Source: Pseudescherichia sp031998825
Lineage (GTDB): Bacteria; Pseudomonadota; Gammaproteobacteria; Enterobacterales; Enterobacteriaceae
Assembly: GCF_031998825.1 (NCBI RefSeq)
Contig: NZ_DAMACX010000006.1
Coordinates: forward strand, 62,001 to 126,000
Length of the DNA: 64,000 nt
Direction of reading: 5' to 3'
Of this stretch, positions 17,515 to 26,360 are shown piece by piece. Position 1 is the first letter of the stretch, and each line of letters starts with the position of its first letter. The notes under the pieces were generated by a model, which worked only from the letters and a program-made list of their open reading frames with translations, was not told where the DNA came from and ran no database searches. The position numbers were made by a program, and so were the translations under genes.

Positions 17515-17973
17515 ATGTTTGACGTGATAGAAATTGAAAAGGATTCAGACGAATTAGCGATATTAATCGGCGAGCTGGATGCATTTCAAAGTACGCTTTA
17601 TCCTGCCGAGAGTAATCACTGTCTCGACTTTTCTACGGTTAAAGAAGAGGATATTCGCTGCATTATCGTGCGTGACGGTGAGGGTAACGCTATTGGCTGC
17701 GGCGCGATTTTTCTGCAGGGGGATAACGCCGCGGAGATCAAGCGCGTCTACATTCGCCCACAGTACCGGGGCAACAAAATAGGCGAGCGGATTGTGGCCA
17801 GTCTGGAGCAGCTTGCTGCTGAATCTGCCTGTCATGTTCTTCGGCTCGAGACGGGCATTCATCAGCAGCCTGCGATTACGCTATACCAACGCTGCGGATA
17901 TCAGCGGTGCGATCCATTCCCACCCTATATTGAGGATCCGCTGAGCGTATTTATGTATAAGTCTTTGTTATAG
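17515..17973 (+). CDS. GNAT-family N-acetyltransferase
   Basis: 152 residues, single GNAT domain; motif A is VYIRPQYRGNKIGERIV, and the end has the usual ALTLYQRCGYQR-type beta-alpha-beta (ITLYQRCGYQRCDPFPPY). This layout resembles small YjaB/PaiA-like acetyltransferases acting on amines or small molecules; specificity is unknown. Divergent from the preceding GNAT gene, with the 144-base AT-rich gap between 17371 and 17514 as shared promoter region. Confidence 0.8.
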   Translation: MFDVIEIEKDSDELAILIGELDAFQSTLYPAESNHCLDFSTVKEEDIRCIIVRDGEGNAIGCGAIFLQGDNAAEIKRVYIRPQYRGNKIGERIVASLEQLAAESACHVLRLETGIHQQPAITLYQRCGYQRCDPFPPYIEDPLSVFMYKSLL

Positions 17974-17981
17974 GGTAAGCA

Positions 17982-18566
17982 TTATAAAATTCCCTTCAGG
18001 GCAACGTGATAGAGCAGCATAATGGTTTTACCATCAACGATAAGGCCGTTTTCAATAGCGGCTAATGCCTCATCAAGCGTCATCTCCAGCACCTCAATAT
18101 CCTCGCCTTCAGCTTCGATACCACCACCAGCGCCAATTCTATCGTCGGCCTGGTACTCGGCGATATAGAAGTAGAGTTTCTCGGTCACCGAGCCGGGACT
18201 CATATAGGCTTCGAACACCTTCTCAACGTGCGAAACGCTAAATCCTGTCTCTTCTTCCGCCTCGGCTTTAATACGGCTTTCGGGATCCATGTTATCCAAC
18301 AGGCCTGCGGCCGCTTCGATCAGTAAACCGTCATGTCCATTCACATAGACCGGAAAGCGAAACTGACGGGTCAGTATCACCGTTCGTCGTTGCCGGTTAT
18401 AGAGCAGGATAGTGGCACCGTTGCCCCGGTCATAGACCTCTCGGTTTTGCTGCTGCCACTCGCCATTCTGACGCTGTAGCGCAAAGGTATATTTTTTTAA
18501 CGTGTACCAGTTGTCGGAAAGGATCTGGCTGTTGATGATACGTACTTCTGCATGTTTTGATTGCAT
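17982..18566 (-). CDS. NudK-like Nudix nucleotide-sugar hydrolase
   Basis: 194 residues, close in length to NudK (191), which cleaves GDP-mannose and related sugars. Shared blocks are ILSDNWYTL, REVYDRGNGATILLYNRQRR, EAYMSPGSVTE, GGGIEAEGEDIEVLE and DGKTIMLLYH. The Nudix box is AAGLLDNMDPESRIKAEAEE, continuing ETGF, with Asp in place of the first Glu of GX5E. It is a paralogue of NudK rather than a clear orthologue. Start at 18566 fits MQSKHAEVRIINS and a GGAG ribosome site. Divergent from the DeoR-family gene. Confidence 0.8.
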   Translation of the reverse strand: MQSKHAEVRIINSQILSDNWYTLKKYTFALQRQNGEWQQQNREVYDRGNGATILLYNRQRRTVILTRQFRFPVYVNGHDGLLIEAAAGLLDNMDPESRIKAEAEEETGFSVSHVEKVFEAYMSPGSVTEKLYFYIAEYQADDRIGAGGGIEAEGEDIEVLEMTLDEALAAIENGLIVDGKTIMLLYHVALKGIL

Positions 18567-18651
18567 GATAGCGCTCCAATACGTAGAGTAGCTATCATAA
18601 ACAGCAATATCGTGCACATTCAAGATATTTCGTGCAAACACGGGAAACCCT

Positions 18652-19407
18652 ATGCTCACCAGTCACCGCAAACAGCTGATACTTGAAAAACTTGCCGCCG
18701 AGGGCCAGGTCCTGTCAAAAGATTTGAGCGCACATTTTGACGTCTCGGAGGATACGATCCGCCGTGACTTACGCGAGCTGGCGGCAGAAGGGCAGTTGCA
18801 ACGGGTACACGGCGGCGCGCTGCCATCATCATCGGCTGTTGCCACGTTTTCAGAGCGAAAATCGCTAAAAATAGATGCTAAACAGCGTATTGCCCGCAAA
18901 GGCGTCGAGCTGATTTCCGACGGGCAGGTAGTGATTATTGATGGTGGAACCACGACCTCGGAGCTGATTACGCTGCTGCCTGCGGATCTGCGTATTACCG
19001 TGGTCACCCACAGTCCGAGCATCGCCCTGGGTCTGGTGGCACATCCGGCCATTGAGGTCATCCTGATTGGCGGGCGTCTCTATAAGCACTCCATTGTCAC
19101 CGTTGGCGCTGCCACAATTGAGGGCATAAGTAATATTCATGCCGATCTGTTCTTTATGGGCGTGACCGGCATTCATCCGGAAGCAGGTTTAACCACCGGT
19201 GATTATGAAGAAGCGTGCATCAAACGTGCATTTTCCGGCAGAGCCGCCGAAACGGTAGTTCTGGCGTCACCGGAGAAGATCAATACGGCATCGCCCTTTG
19301 TGATTGGCGATCTTTCGCTTATCAATACGGTGGTGGTAGAGCATGCGACCAATGTCGACTGGATCCAGGCGGTAAAAGAGCAGGGCGTAACCGTGGTAAA
19401 AGCCTGA
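18652..19407 (+). CDS. DeoR/GlpR-family transcriptional regulator
   Basis: 251 residues. N-terminal DeoR winged helix (residues 1-57: LTSHRKQLILEKLAAEGQVL, VSEDTIRRDLRELAAEGQLQRVHGGAL) and C-terminal DeoRC sugar-phosphate sensor (GGTTTSELI, IGGRLYKHS, FMGVTGIHPEAGLTTGDYEEA). Typically represses sugar catabolism and is released by a sugar phosphate. It is divergent from the Nudix hydrolase; TCGTGCA-type direct repeats at about 18610-18638 in the gap may be its operator. The regulated sugar is unknown. Confidence 0.88.
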   Translation: MLTSHRKQLILEKLAAEGQVLSKDLSAHFDVSEDTIRRDLRELAAEGQLQRVHGGALPSSSAVATFSERKSLKIDAKQRIARKGVELISDGQVVIIDGGTTTSELITLLPADLRITVVTHSPSIALGLVAHPAIEVILIGGRLYKHSIVTVGAATIEGISNIHADLFFMGVTGIHPEAGLTTGDYEEACIKRAFSGRAAETVVLASPEKINTASPFVIGDLSLINTVVVEHATNVDWIQAVKEQGVTVVKA

Positions 19408-19485
19408 AGCTAACGCTCCCACAGGCAAGCCCGCAGCCTTGCCGTTTATAAGCTAACCTTACTCCTTAACAAAGAGGAGAAAACG

Positions 19486-19785
19486 ATGGCTGATTCAACC
19501 CTGATCGACACCCTGCAGTTTGGTCCTGAAGGTGCACCAACGCAAAAATATGAGATTTATGGCGACGATGAGAAGACGCCAACCTATGCGTTGATTTACC
19601 AGCAGCGGGACGGCAGCTGGCAAAAGCTGGATGAGACCCTGAGCTTCGCTGCGAAAGAGGAGCAGGAAGAGGCCACCAACACCCTGGACTATGGCTCCGG
19701 CGATCCGCTGCCCGATCTGCGCGACCTGGTTACCGAGGCTAAAGAGCGTTGCGAGCAGCACTGGCACAACAGCCCCCGCGGTTAA
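19486..19785 (+). CDS. uncharacterised acidic 99-residue protein
   Basis: Good ribosome site (GAGGAG before ATG 19486). The product is acidic, soluble, without signal peptide or membrane segment; features are a YEIYGDDEKTPTYALIYQQR core and a helical C-terminus. I do not recognise the family. It follows the DeoR gene by 78 bases, in which a short hairpin (arms at 19424-19429 and 19438-19443) may separate the transcripts, and is closed by a strong terminator. Confidence 0.65.
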   Translation: MADSTLIDTLQFGPEGAPTQKYEIYGDDEKTPTYALIYQQRDGSWQKLDETLSFAAKEEQEEATNTLDYGSGDPLPDLRDLVTEAKERCEQHWHNSPRG

Positions 19786-19792
19786 TTATCCC

Positions 19793-19820
19793 AACGCCGG
19801 GAATAATCCCGGCGTTTCTC
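19793..19820. terminator. bidirectional intrinsic terminator
   Basis: Perfect 10-bp stem AACGCCGGGA/TCCCGGCGTT with loop ATAA, followed by TCTCTT; lies between the convergent 99-residue gene and the AraC gene. Confidence 0.8.
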
Positions 19821-19833
19821 TTCCACTGCTTAT

Positions 19834-20718
19834 TCATGACAGCTTACGTAACTGGCTGGCGTGCCTCGCGGGCGACACCCCAAACATGCGCACGTAGTCG
19901 CGGCTGAACTGTGACGGGCTCTCATACCCGACATGAAAGCCCGCGCTGGCTGCATCTACCGCATCGCTCACCATTAGCCTTCGTGCCTCCTGCATGCGCA
20001 GATGGGTGCGGAACGCAATAGGGCTCATGGTGGTGACGGCCTTGAAATGATGATGGAACGTTGAGCGGCTCATTCCGGCAACGCTGGCTGCCTGCTCGAT
20101 GCGGCACGCTTCACGGAAATGCGTCCTGATCCAGATAATCGACCGGGCAATCTGATTAAGCCGGCTCTCGGCCTGGGCCATATGGCGGATAATATTACCC
20201 TGTGGCCCCGTCAGCAGGCGGTAAAGAATTTCACGAAGGTTAAGCGGGGCGAGGGCATCAATATCGTGTGGCGTATCCAGCAGGCTGGCAAGACGTACGG
20301 CAGCATCGAGCAGCTCGGGCGTGGTCTTATTTAACATAATGCCAGCGGGCGGATCCTGCGCTTCGGTTAACGGACCAGGATAGCAGATAGCCAGCTCTGA
20401 CAGCTCAGCCATATTAAAATCGAGCTGCAAACAGAGGTACGGGCGCTCCTCTGTAGCTTCAATGACCGAGCCCATGACCGGCAGTTCGACCGAGGCGATC
20501 AGGTAATTTTCCGCATTGTAACGGTAGGTTGTCTCCCCGAGACGCGCCTCTTTCGTCCCCTGAGCCACAAGGCAGAGCGTTGGCGTATAGATCACCGGCA
20601 TTGGCATGGTCGGCGACGAGGCGCGTATCAGCGTCACCCCGGGCAGGGTGCTGGGGTAGGTCCCATCCTCCGGAGTATGGCGATCGATAATGTCCACGAG
20701 AGCATTTAGTCTGTTCAT
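19834..20718 (-). CDS. AraC-family regulator (AraC_N type, YqhC-like)
   Basis: 294 residues: N-terminal AraC_N domain (VIYTPTLCLVAQGTKEARLG, LPVMGSVIEATEERPYLCL) and C-terminal double helix-turn-helix (VAGMSRSTFHHHFKAVTTMSPIAF, then VGYESPSQFSRDYVRMFGVSP). Relatives such as E. coli YqhC sense reactive aldehydes and switch on adjacent oxidoreductases; the divergent aldo/keto reductase here fits that role by inference. Start 20718 (MNRLNALVD) has only a weak ribosome site; a longer form from 20787 is possible. Confidence 0.85.
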   Translation of the reverse strand: MNRLNALVDIIDRHTPEDGTYPSTLPGVTLIRASSPTMPMPVIYTPTLCLVAQGTKEARLGETTYRYNAENYLIASVELPVMGSVIEATEERPYLCLQLDFNMAELSELAICYPGPLTEAQDPPAGIMLNKTTPELLDAAVRLASLLDTPHDIDALAPLNLREILYRLLTGPQGNIIRHMAQAESRLNQIARSIIWIRTHFREACRIEQAASVAGMSRSTFHHHFKAVTTMSPIAFRTHLRMQEARRLMVSDAVDAASAGFHVGYESPSQFSRDYVRMFGVSPARHASQLRKLS

Positions 20719-20873
20719 ATACAGGCATGTTATCCCTGAAGAGTCACCCCGAAAAGAGAGCATCGCCCAGGCTGGACGATCGTGCAATCATCCTGGACAT
20801 CCCATCTATCCCGTAGAACGCGTTCTGTTAGAGGATGATAGTCGCAATCAACACTTTTAGGAGATTGGACATC

Positions 20874-21941
20874 ATGACCACACCACAGGCGCTTGACCAC
20901 TACCGCTTACTTGGCCGTTCCGGGTTACGTGTTTCACCCCTTTCGCTGGGCACCATGACCTTTGGCTCGGACTGGGGATGGGGGGCGGATGACGCGGAGG
21001 CGCAACGCATTTTTGCTGCCTATGTTGAACGCGGCGGCAACTTTATCGACACTGCGGTCAACTATACCAACGGCAGCGCGGAGAAGATCCTTGGGAGGAT
21101 GATCAAGGCGAAGCGCGATCGCATCGTGCTGGCCACCAAGTTCACTATGTCGCGAGAAGCAGGTAATCCCAATGCGGGGGGAAACCACCGTTACAATCTT
21201 GTCCGTTCCGTTGAAACCAGCCTGCGACAGCTTGATACGGACCGCATCGATCTGCTCTATCTGCACGCCTGGGATTTTACCACCTCGCCGGAAGAGGTGA
21301 TGCGCGCGCTCGACGATCTTGTTCGCGATGGCAAAATTCTCTACCTCGGTATCTGTAACACGCCCGCGTGGCGCATCGCCCAGATGCAGACCCTGGCCGA
21401 CCTGCGCGGATGGTCGCCTTTCGTCGCGTTGCAGATTGAGTACAGCCTGGTTGAGCGCACGGTAGAGCATGAGCTGATCCCGATGGCGCAGGCGATGGGG
21501 CTTGGCGTGCTGCCATGGTCGCCGCTTGGCGGTGGGATCCTCACGGGGAAATACAGTCGGGCCGATCTCTCCGATGAGAACGGTGCCGATGTTGCGTCCA
21601 CGCGGAAAGGGATTATTGCGTCGACTGGCCATCTGAACGAGCGGGCACTGGCTATTGCAGAGGTGGTCAGCAGCATCGCCCACGAAAGCGGGGCGTCATC
21701 GTCACAAATTGCGCTGGCGTGGACGCTACGTAATTCCGCTGTCGCCTCCACCATTATGGGGGCTCGTACCGTCGCGCAGGCCGAGGACAATTTTGCTGCG
21801 CTGGAGGTTGTGCTCACCGATGAGCAGCTCCAGCGTCTGGAGGAAGCCAGTGCCATTGATCCTATCTTCCCGGCGCGCTTTATCTCCCGACCAATGGCGC
21901 AGCAGCTGATCACCGGCGGGGCGGTTGTCAGGGGGCGCTAG
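20874..21941 (+). CDS. aldo/keto reductase
   Basis: 355-residue NADPH-dependent oxidoreductase of the AKR superfamily (AKR11/13-like, LGTMTFG start). Catalytic tetrad visible: Asp in FIDTAVNYTNG, Tyr in the same motif, Lys in VLATKF, His in LLYLHAWD; the cofactor site includes IMGARTVAQAEDN. The start at 20874 follows AGGAG with ten-base spacing. Divergent from the AraC gene; the 155-base gap holds the palindrome AGAACGCGTTCT (20815-20826), a possible operator. Likely reduces aldehydes or ketones; substrate not known. Confidence 0.87.
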   Translation: MTTPQALDHYRLLGRSGLRVSPLSLGTMTFGSDWGWGADDAEAQRIFAAYVERGGNFIDTAVNYTNGSAEKILGRMIKAKRDRIVLATKFTMSREAGNPNAGGNHRYNLVRSVETSLRQLDTDRIDLLYLHAWDFTTSPEEVMRALDDLVRDGKILYLGICNTPAWRIAQMQTLADLRGWSPFVALQIEYSLVERTVEHELIPMAQAMGLGVLPWSPLGGGILTGKYSRADLSDENGADVASTRKGIIASTGHLNERALAIAEVVSSIAHESGASSSQIALAWTLRNSAVASTIMGARTVAQAEDNFAALEVVLTDEQLQRLEEASAIDPIFPARFISRPMAQQLITGGAVVRGR

Positions 21942-21960
21942 TGACCTGTTGCCCAGTTTT

Positions 21961-21993
21961 GTTGGCTGGGCAAGCGTAGCGCCGCCCGGCATG
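21961..21993. repeat. REP element
   Basis: REP core GGCAAGCGTAGCGCCGCC-like (CAAGCGTAGCGCCGCCCGGC) after the aldo/keto reductase. Confidence 0.7.
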
Positions 21994-22146
21994 ACATATG
22001 GTATAAACGGATACAGGGACAAGGAGCGTCAGCAGCTACCCGGTCAAAGCGCGACGTTACGTTTCTCCACCGTGGTATTTGAATCCGAGCAGGATGGCAC
22101 GGTCCGCTGGCGACACCTTCATGAAACGTTTCTCCTGACGTCTTAA
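21991..22146 (+). pseudogene. possible remnant of a SnoaL/NTF2-like gene
   Basis: A 51-codon frame without ribosome site whose last 28 residues (ATLRFSTVVFESEQDGTVRW, then RHLHETF) look like the final strands of SgcJ/EcaC or SnoaL-type proteins. The N-terminal part of such a domain is absent and the frame begins in a REP element. Its stop overlaps the end of the convergent GNAT gene. Assignment is by resemblance only. Confidence 0.3.
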
Positions 22147-22664
22147 CGACTATTCAGTTTATACATATAGGTTGTGGCATCCAGGCGTCCCTCAATGGAC
22201 TCTGCATAGGCGGGGATCTCACCGGCAATCTGAAAGCCTAAGGAGAGATACAGCTGGCTTGCCACATCGCCGCTGCGCGTATCCAGAACCAGCAGAGTAA
22301 TGCCTTTATCCCATGCGTGTTGCTCAGCCAGCTTCATCAGCTGGCGGGCAATTCCCCGTTGCCGAGCGGCAGGATGCACAAGCAGCTTGCAAATCTCAGC
22401 GCGATGACGGCCATTAGGCTTACCGCAGTAGTCAATCATGACCGTAGCGACAACAGCATCATTATCACGGGCAACTAAAAGATCACACTCGTTACCGTCA
22501 AGGCTATCAATTATGCCCTGCCAGAACGTGTCTATCGCAGCCCGGTCAGCCGGGTCGGTAAAACCCACGCTGGCGCCGTCGGCGACGCAGGCCTGAAGAA
22601 CATCCCCTAACTCTGCTAAAACCGGCTGGGCCTGTACTGCGTTAAGCTGTTTATAATCAATCAT
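22143..22664 (-). CDS. GNAT-family N-acetyltransferase
   Basis: 173 residues, one GNAT domain: CKLLVHPAARQRGIARQLM is motif A (acetyl-CoA pyrophosphate loop), followed by LLVLDTRSGDVASQLYLSLGFQ. The protein resembles small-molecule (amine, aminoglycoside-like) acetyltransferases of unknown specificity. The stop is 13 bases from the MarR gene start side, both on the minus strand: the MarR gene lies upstream and the two may be co-transcribed. Confidence 0.8.
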   Translation of the reverse strand: MIDYKQLNAVQAQPVLAELGDVLQACVADGASVGFTDPADRAAIDTFWQGIIDSLDGNECDLLVARDNDAVVATVMIDYCGKPNGRHRAEICKLLVHPAARQRGIARQLMKLAEQHAWDKGITLLVLDTRSGDVASQLYLSLGFQIAGEIPAYAESIEGRLDATTYMYKLNSR

Positions 22665-22676
22665 TGTCTCTATGTC

Positions 22677-23222
22677 TCACAGTGATGCCGCCGCCCGGGC
22701 GGCTGTGTCATATAACGATGAGATCGTGCGGAGCAACTGCGCGGTCTCACCGATTGACGCCCCCGAAATGCCGCTTTCCGCATGAATATTGATAAGGCAG
22801 GCTTCACGCACATCGCGGTATTTCATGCATAGCGCTTTGCCTTCCTCTGTTGTTGAGAAAAAGAGCTCTTTACCGACTTTTTCACTCGTCACGTAGCCCG
22901 CTTTGACCAGCTTTTTCAATGCATAAGTTACCACATGGGTATCTTCTACGTTGAGGACGAAACAGATATCGGCCAGCTTTTTCTTACGGTTGCGATGGTT
23001 TACATGATGCAGAAGCGAGACGTCAAAGGCCCCCATATCGGGTTCCCCAGCGGCGGTCATGCAGCGCACCATCCATTTATTGAACGCGTTACTGGTCATG
23101 ATCAGCGCGTATTCCAGCTCCGATAATTCGGCACAGCGCTCAGACACCAGATGGCGGGAAGAGACGATCCGGCCATCCGTTATATCGTCGCGGTTTGATG
23201 AAGCACGTTTTTTTAAGGTCAT
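22677..23222 (-). CDS. MarR-type winged-helix regulator
   Basis: 181 residues. Central winged helix (about residues 60-130: DVSLLHHVNHRNRKKKLADI, CFVLNVEDTHVVTYALKKLVKAGYVTSEKVGKELFF) in a helical dimer frame, as in the MarR/winged-helix family PF13463. Start at 23222 is supported by TAAGGAA and by protein layout; extension to 23288 would run through the operator-like dyads. It is divergent from the DUF969-DUF979-DUF2891 operon and is the likely controller of it. Confidence 0.82.
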   Translation of the reverse strand: MTLKKRASSNRDDITDGRIVSSRHLVSERCAELSELEYALIMTSNAFNKWMVRCMTAAGEPDMGAFDVSLLHHVNHRNRKKKLADICFVLNVEDTHVVTYALKKLVKAGYVTSEKVGKELFFSTTEEGKALCMKYRDVREACLINIHAESGISGASIGETAQLLRTISSLYDTAARAAASL

Positions 23223-23257
23223 AACGTTCCTTACGGGAGTGTGACTCTTAGCTAAAA

Positions 23258-23310
23258 ATGTAAACTCGGGGCGATAAAATAAGAACATTTTATTGATAAA
23301 TTGTTTACAT
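23258..23310. promoter_or_regulatory. nested dyads between MarR gene and DUF969 operon
   Basis: Outer inverted arms ATGTAAAC (23258-23265) and GTTTACAT (23303-23310); inner arms ATAAAAT (23274-23280) and ATTTTAT (23287-23293). The symmetrical AT-rich block is likely a MarR operator overlying divergent promoters. Confidence 0.5.
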
Positions 23311-23469
23311 GTTTTTGTGGTTCAGATATAGCTTTTTAGTGCTGGTTCTGTGGAGCCTGGCGCAAAACACAACATCGCTCGCCGTAATGCATCACGCTTC
23401 GTCCTGACACGAAGTATTAAAAAAATAGCCGTCGGCGCGCAACACTCACTTTGGATAGGGTTAACGTTT

Positions 23470-24192
23470 ATGGACGGTTCGACATTATTGCCGCTGATTG
23501 GGATACCCATCGTGGTTATCGGCTTTGCACTACGCTTCAACCCGCTGCTGGTCGTCGTGGTGGCAGGGCTGGCGACGGGTCTGCTGGTCGGCATGGATTT
23601 TGGTATGTTGCTGGAGACGTTTGGCGAAAAGTTCGTCAATAGCCGTTCGCTGGCAACCTTTATCCTAATCCTGCCTGTCATTGGTCTGCTGGAGTATTAC
23701 GGGCTCAAAGAGCGAGCGCAGGCCTGGGTAGCGAAGATCGCTAGCGCCACCTCGGCACGTATTCTGATGCTCTATTTTGTGGCGCGTGAAGGGACGGCGG
23801 CGCTGGGATTGATGTCGCTTGGCGGTCATGCTCAGACGGTGCGTCCACTGCTGGCGCCGATGGCCGAAGGGGCGGCGCTGAATGAATATGGCGAACTGCC
23901 ACAACATATCCGCGACAAAATCAAAGCGCATGCCGCCGCATGCGACAACATTGCGGTCTTCTTTGGCGAGGATATCTTTATCGCCTTTGGGGCAGTGCTG
24001 CTGATTGACGCCTTCCTGAAAGAGAGTGGTATTGAAGGAATTGAACCGCTGCATATCGGTCTGTGGGCCATTCCAACCGCCATCGCGGCATTGGTTATTC
24101 ATATGACGCGCCTGCTGCGCCTGGATGCGAGCATCCGTCGCGACGTAATGGCCTGGAGAGCAGAGCAGGGTACACAGGAGATCGCACCATGA
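23470..24192 (+). CDS. DUF969 membrane protein
   Basis: 240 residues with about six transmembrane helices; DUF969 family (LPLIGIPIVVIGFALRFNPL, VAREGTAALGLMSLGGHAQTVRPLL, FFGEDIFIAFGAVLLI). Always paired with DUF979, as here, where the genes overlap by 4 bases; together they look like a two-component permease. I recall DUF969/DUF979 genes beside pyrrolidone-carboxylate peptidase in Gram-positive bacteria, which would suggest pyroglutamate or small peptides as cargo, but this is not proven. Start at 23470 fits the first membrane helix; ribosome site is weak. Confidence 0.8.
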   Translation: MDGSTLLPLIGIPIVVIGFALRFNPLLVVVVAGLATGLLVGMDFGMLLETFGEKFVNSRSLATFILILPVIGLLEYYGLKERAQAWVAKIASATSARILMLYFVAREGTAALGLMSLGGHAQTVRPLLAPMAEGAALNEYGELPQHIRDKIKAHAAACDNIAVFFGEDIFIAFGAVLLIDAFLKESGIEGIEPLHIGLWAIPTAIAALVIHMTRLLRLDASIRRDVMAWRAEQGTQEIAP

Positions 24193-25175
24193 TGACGCTA
24201 ATCACTATTAACCGCGTGTACTACCTGATTGGTTTTGTTGTGATGCTGCTGGTGGTGATGACCCTGCGGGATCGCGCCAATCCTAAGCGCTTTACCACCG
24301 CGCTGTTCTGGTTTTTATTTGGCGGCATCTTCCTGTTTGGCGATCTCCTGGTGCAGGAGCTGGGCAAATCTCTGGCGTACCGAATTATTGGCGGCTGCGT
24401 CATTCTCATTGCACTGCTTGCAGGTTTCGGGCTGGTGGGTAAGGGGCATTATAAGATGTCCACCGAGTCTGAACGCGTCGCCTCGTCAAATCGACTGAAA
24501 AACTGGCTGTTCCTGCCAGCGCTAATGATCCCAGTGGTTACCGTGATCGGCACGTTGTTCCTGAAAGGCGTGTCGGTGGGTGGGGTCTACCTGCTTGACC
24601 AGAAGCAGCTTACGCTCGCGGCCCTGTGCGTGGCATGCGTGGCCGCAATTCTCACCGGCTGGTGGCTAACGAAGGGGACGCCGCTGCATGCGGTCCGCCA
24701 GTCTCGTCGCCTTGTGGATACGATCGGCTGGGCGGTGATCCTGCCGCAGATGCTTGCCATGCTGGGCGGTGTGTTTGTGGTGGCGAATACCGGCGAATCG
24801 GTACAAAAGGTGGTGAGCCTGTTTGTGAACCCGGATAACCGTTTCATGCTGGTAGTGATTTACTGCGTGGGCATGGCGCTCTTCACCATGATCATGGGCA
24901 ATGCCTTTGCCGCTTTCCCGGTGCTAAGTGCGGGGATCGCCTTACCCTTCTTGATCAACGTACATCACGGTAACCCGGCTCCGCTGCTGGCGATTGGCAT
25001 GTATGCGGGTTATTGCGGCACTCTGATGACGCCGATGGCTGCCAATTTCAATATCGTTCCTGCGGCTCTGTTAGAGCTTAAAGATAAGTACCAGGTGATC
25101 AAGATCCAGATCCCGACCGCGTTAACCCTGCTGGTGGTCAACGTTTTCTTAATGTATTTCCTCGTATTTCGCTAA
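24189..25175 (+). CDS. DUF979 membrane protein
   Basis: 328 residues, about nine hydrophobic helices, DUF979 family (NAFAAFPVLSAGIALPFLIN, GMYAGYCGTLMTPMAANFNI). Start overlaps the DUF969 stop (ATGA) with CAGGAG upstream. Probable partner subunit of the DUF969 protein in an uncharacterised transporter. The proline/threonine-rich GTLMTPMAANFN re-entrant-like motif is reminiscent of ion-coupled carriers of the IT superfamily, which is an inference. Confidence 0.82.
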   Translation: MMTLITINRVYYLIGFVVMLLVVMTLRDRANPKRFTTALFWFLFGGIFLFGDLLVQELGKSLAYRIIGGCVILIALLAGFGLVGKGHYKMSTESERVASSNRLKNWLFLPALMIPVVTVIGTLFLKGVSVGGVYLLDQKQLTLAALCVACVAAILTGWWLTKGTPLHAVRQSRRLVDTIGWAVILPQMLAMLGGVFVVANTGESVQKVVSLFVNPDNRFMLVVIYCVGMALFTMIMGNAFAAFPVLSAGIALPFLINVHHGNPAPLLAIGMYAGYCGTLMTPMAANFNIVPAALLELKDKYQVIKIQIPTALTLLVVNVFLMYFLVFR

Positions 25176-25201
25176 GCATAGCAATGGCTTAAGGAGCTGT
25201 T

Positions 25202-26197
25202 ATGGAATTAACTCAACATCAGGCTGACGCGTTTGCCAGAATGCCATTGACCTATTTGCGCCAGGAATACCCGAACCACATCATGCATCTGCTTAATGAT
25301 GATGGCGACGTATTGCCGCCCCGCGAGCTGCATCCTATTTTTTATGGCTGCTTTGACTGGCATTCGGCGGTGCATGGTTACTGGCTGCTGCTGCGCTGCG
25401 TGCGCCGCTATCCTGAACTGCCGTGCCGGGACGAGATCGTCGCGCTGTTCAATGAACACCTGACGGAAGAGAAGGTTGCGCAGGAGCTGGCCTATTTTAA
25501 TGCGCTGTTTCGGGCCTCTTTTGAGCGCCCTTACGGATACGGCTGGTTGCTGGCGCTGGCTCAGGAGCTGAAGCAATCCGCTTTACCTCAGGCCGCGGGC
25601 TGGTATCAGACGCTTCAGCCATTAACGCAGGATATTCGCGGCAGGCTGATGGATTATCTCAGTAAATTAACGTACCCCATCCGGGTCGGTACCCATTACA
25701 ACACCGCCTTTGCACTGGCGCTGGGCCTGGACTATGCTCGCGCAGTGGAGGATGACGCGCTTGAGCAATCGATTGTGGCGGCGTCAAACCGATTCTATCT
25801 TGCTGACACGCGCTATCCGGCTCACTATGAGCCAGGTGGGGATGAGTATATTTCCGGGGCGCTCACTGAAGCACTGCTAATGAGTAAGGTGACGGATCGT
25901 TTCCCTGCCTGGTTCGATGCATTTCTTCCTGATGTGGGTGCAGCGTCGGCGCTGATGAACCCGGCGGAAGTGAGCGACCGGACCGACCCCAAAATTGCCC
26001 ACCTTGATGGATTAAACCTCAGCCGCGCATGGTGCATGAAGCATATTGCGCAAGCGTTGCCGGAAAATCATGTGGCGCAGCAGGCGCTGAGCGAGGCGGT
26101 TGAACGCCATCTTGCTCACAGCGTGGAGCATGTGGTGGGAAGCCACTACAGCGGTGGGCACTGGCTGGCCAGTTTCGCGCTGCTGGCGCTGGAGTAA
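25202..26197 (+). CDS. DUF2891 protein
   Basis: 331-residue soluble, mostly helical protein of DUF2891. Conserved blocks: PIFYGCFDWHSAVHGYWLLL near residue 50, RPYGYGWLLALAQEL, RVGTHYNTAFALAL, HYEPGGDEYISGAL and the end GSHYSGGHWLASFALLAL. The many conserved His, Trp, Glu and Tyr suggest an alpha/alpha-barrel enzyme acting on a glycan or peptide, but no activity is known to me. Third gene of the operon (26-base gap, AAGGAG-type site), so it may process the solute imported by the DUF969/DUF979 pair. Confidence 0.82.
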   Translation: MELTQHQADAFARMPLTYLRQEYPNHIMHLLNDDGDVLPPRELHPIFYGCFDWHSAVHGYWLLLRCVRRYPELPCRDEIVALFNEHLTEEKVAQELAYFNALFRASFERPYGYGWLLALAQELKQSALPQAAGWYQTLQPLTQDIRGRLMDYLSKLTYPIRVGTHYNTAFALALGLDYARAVEDDALEQSIVAASNRFYLADTRYPAHYEPGGDEYISGALTEALLMSKVTDRFPAWFDAFLPDVGAASALMNPAEVSDRTDPKIAHLDGLNLSRAWCMKHIAQALPENHVAQQALSEAVERHLAHSVEHVVGSHYSGGHWLASFALLALE

Positions 26198-26266
26198 AGG
26201 GAAGTTAAAAAAGACAAGGAATTAAGCAGGCGGTAAAAGCTTGTTCATTTCACCGCTGCTTTCAAT

Positions 26267-26289
26267 AGCCCCATTATTGGGGCTTTTTT
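26267..26289 (+). terminator. intrinsic terminator of the DUF969-979-2891 operon
   Basis: Stem GCCCCA/TGGGGC with loop TTAT followed by TTTTTT. Confidence 0.9.
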
Positions 26290-26360
26290 GTGCCCGTAAG
26301 CCAACGCCAATTATGCAAATCACCCTGAGGTGGTGAATTAATGAGCGCATATGCGGCTCG

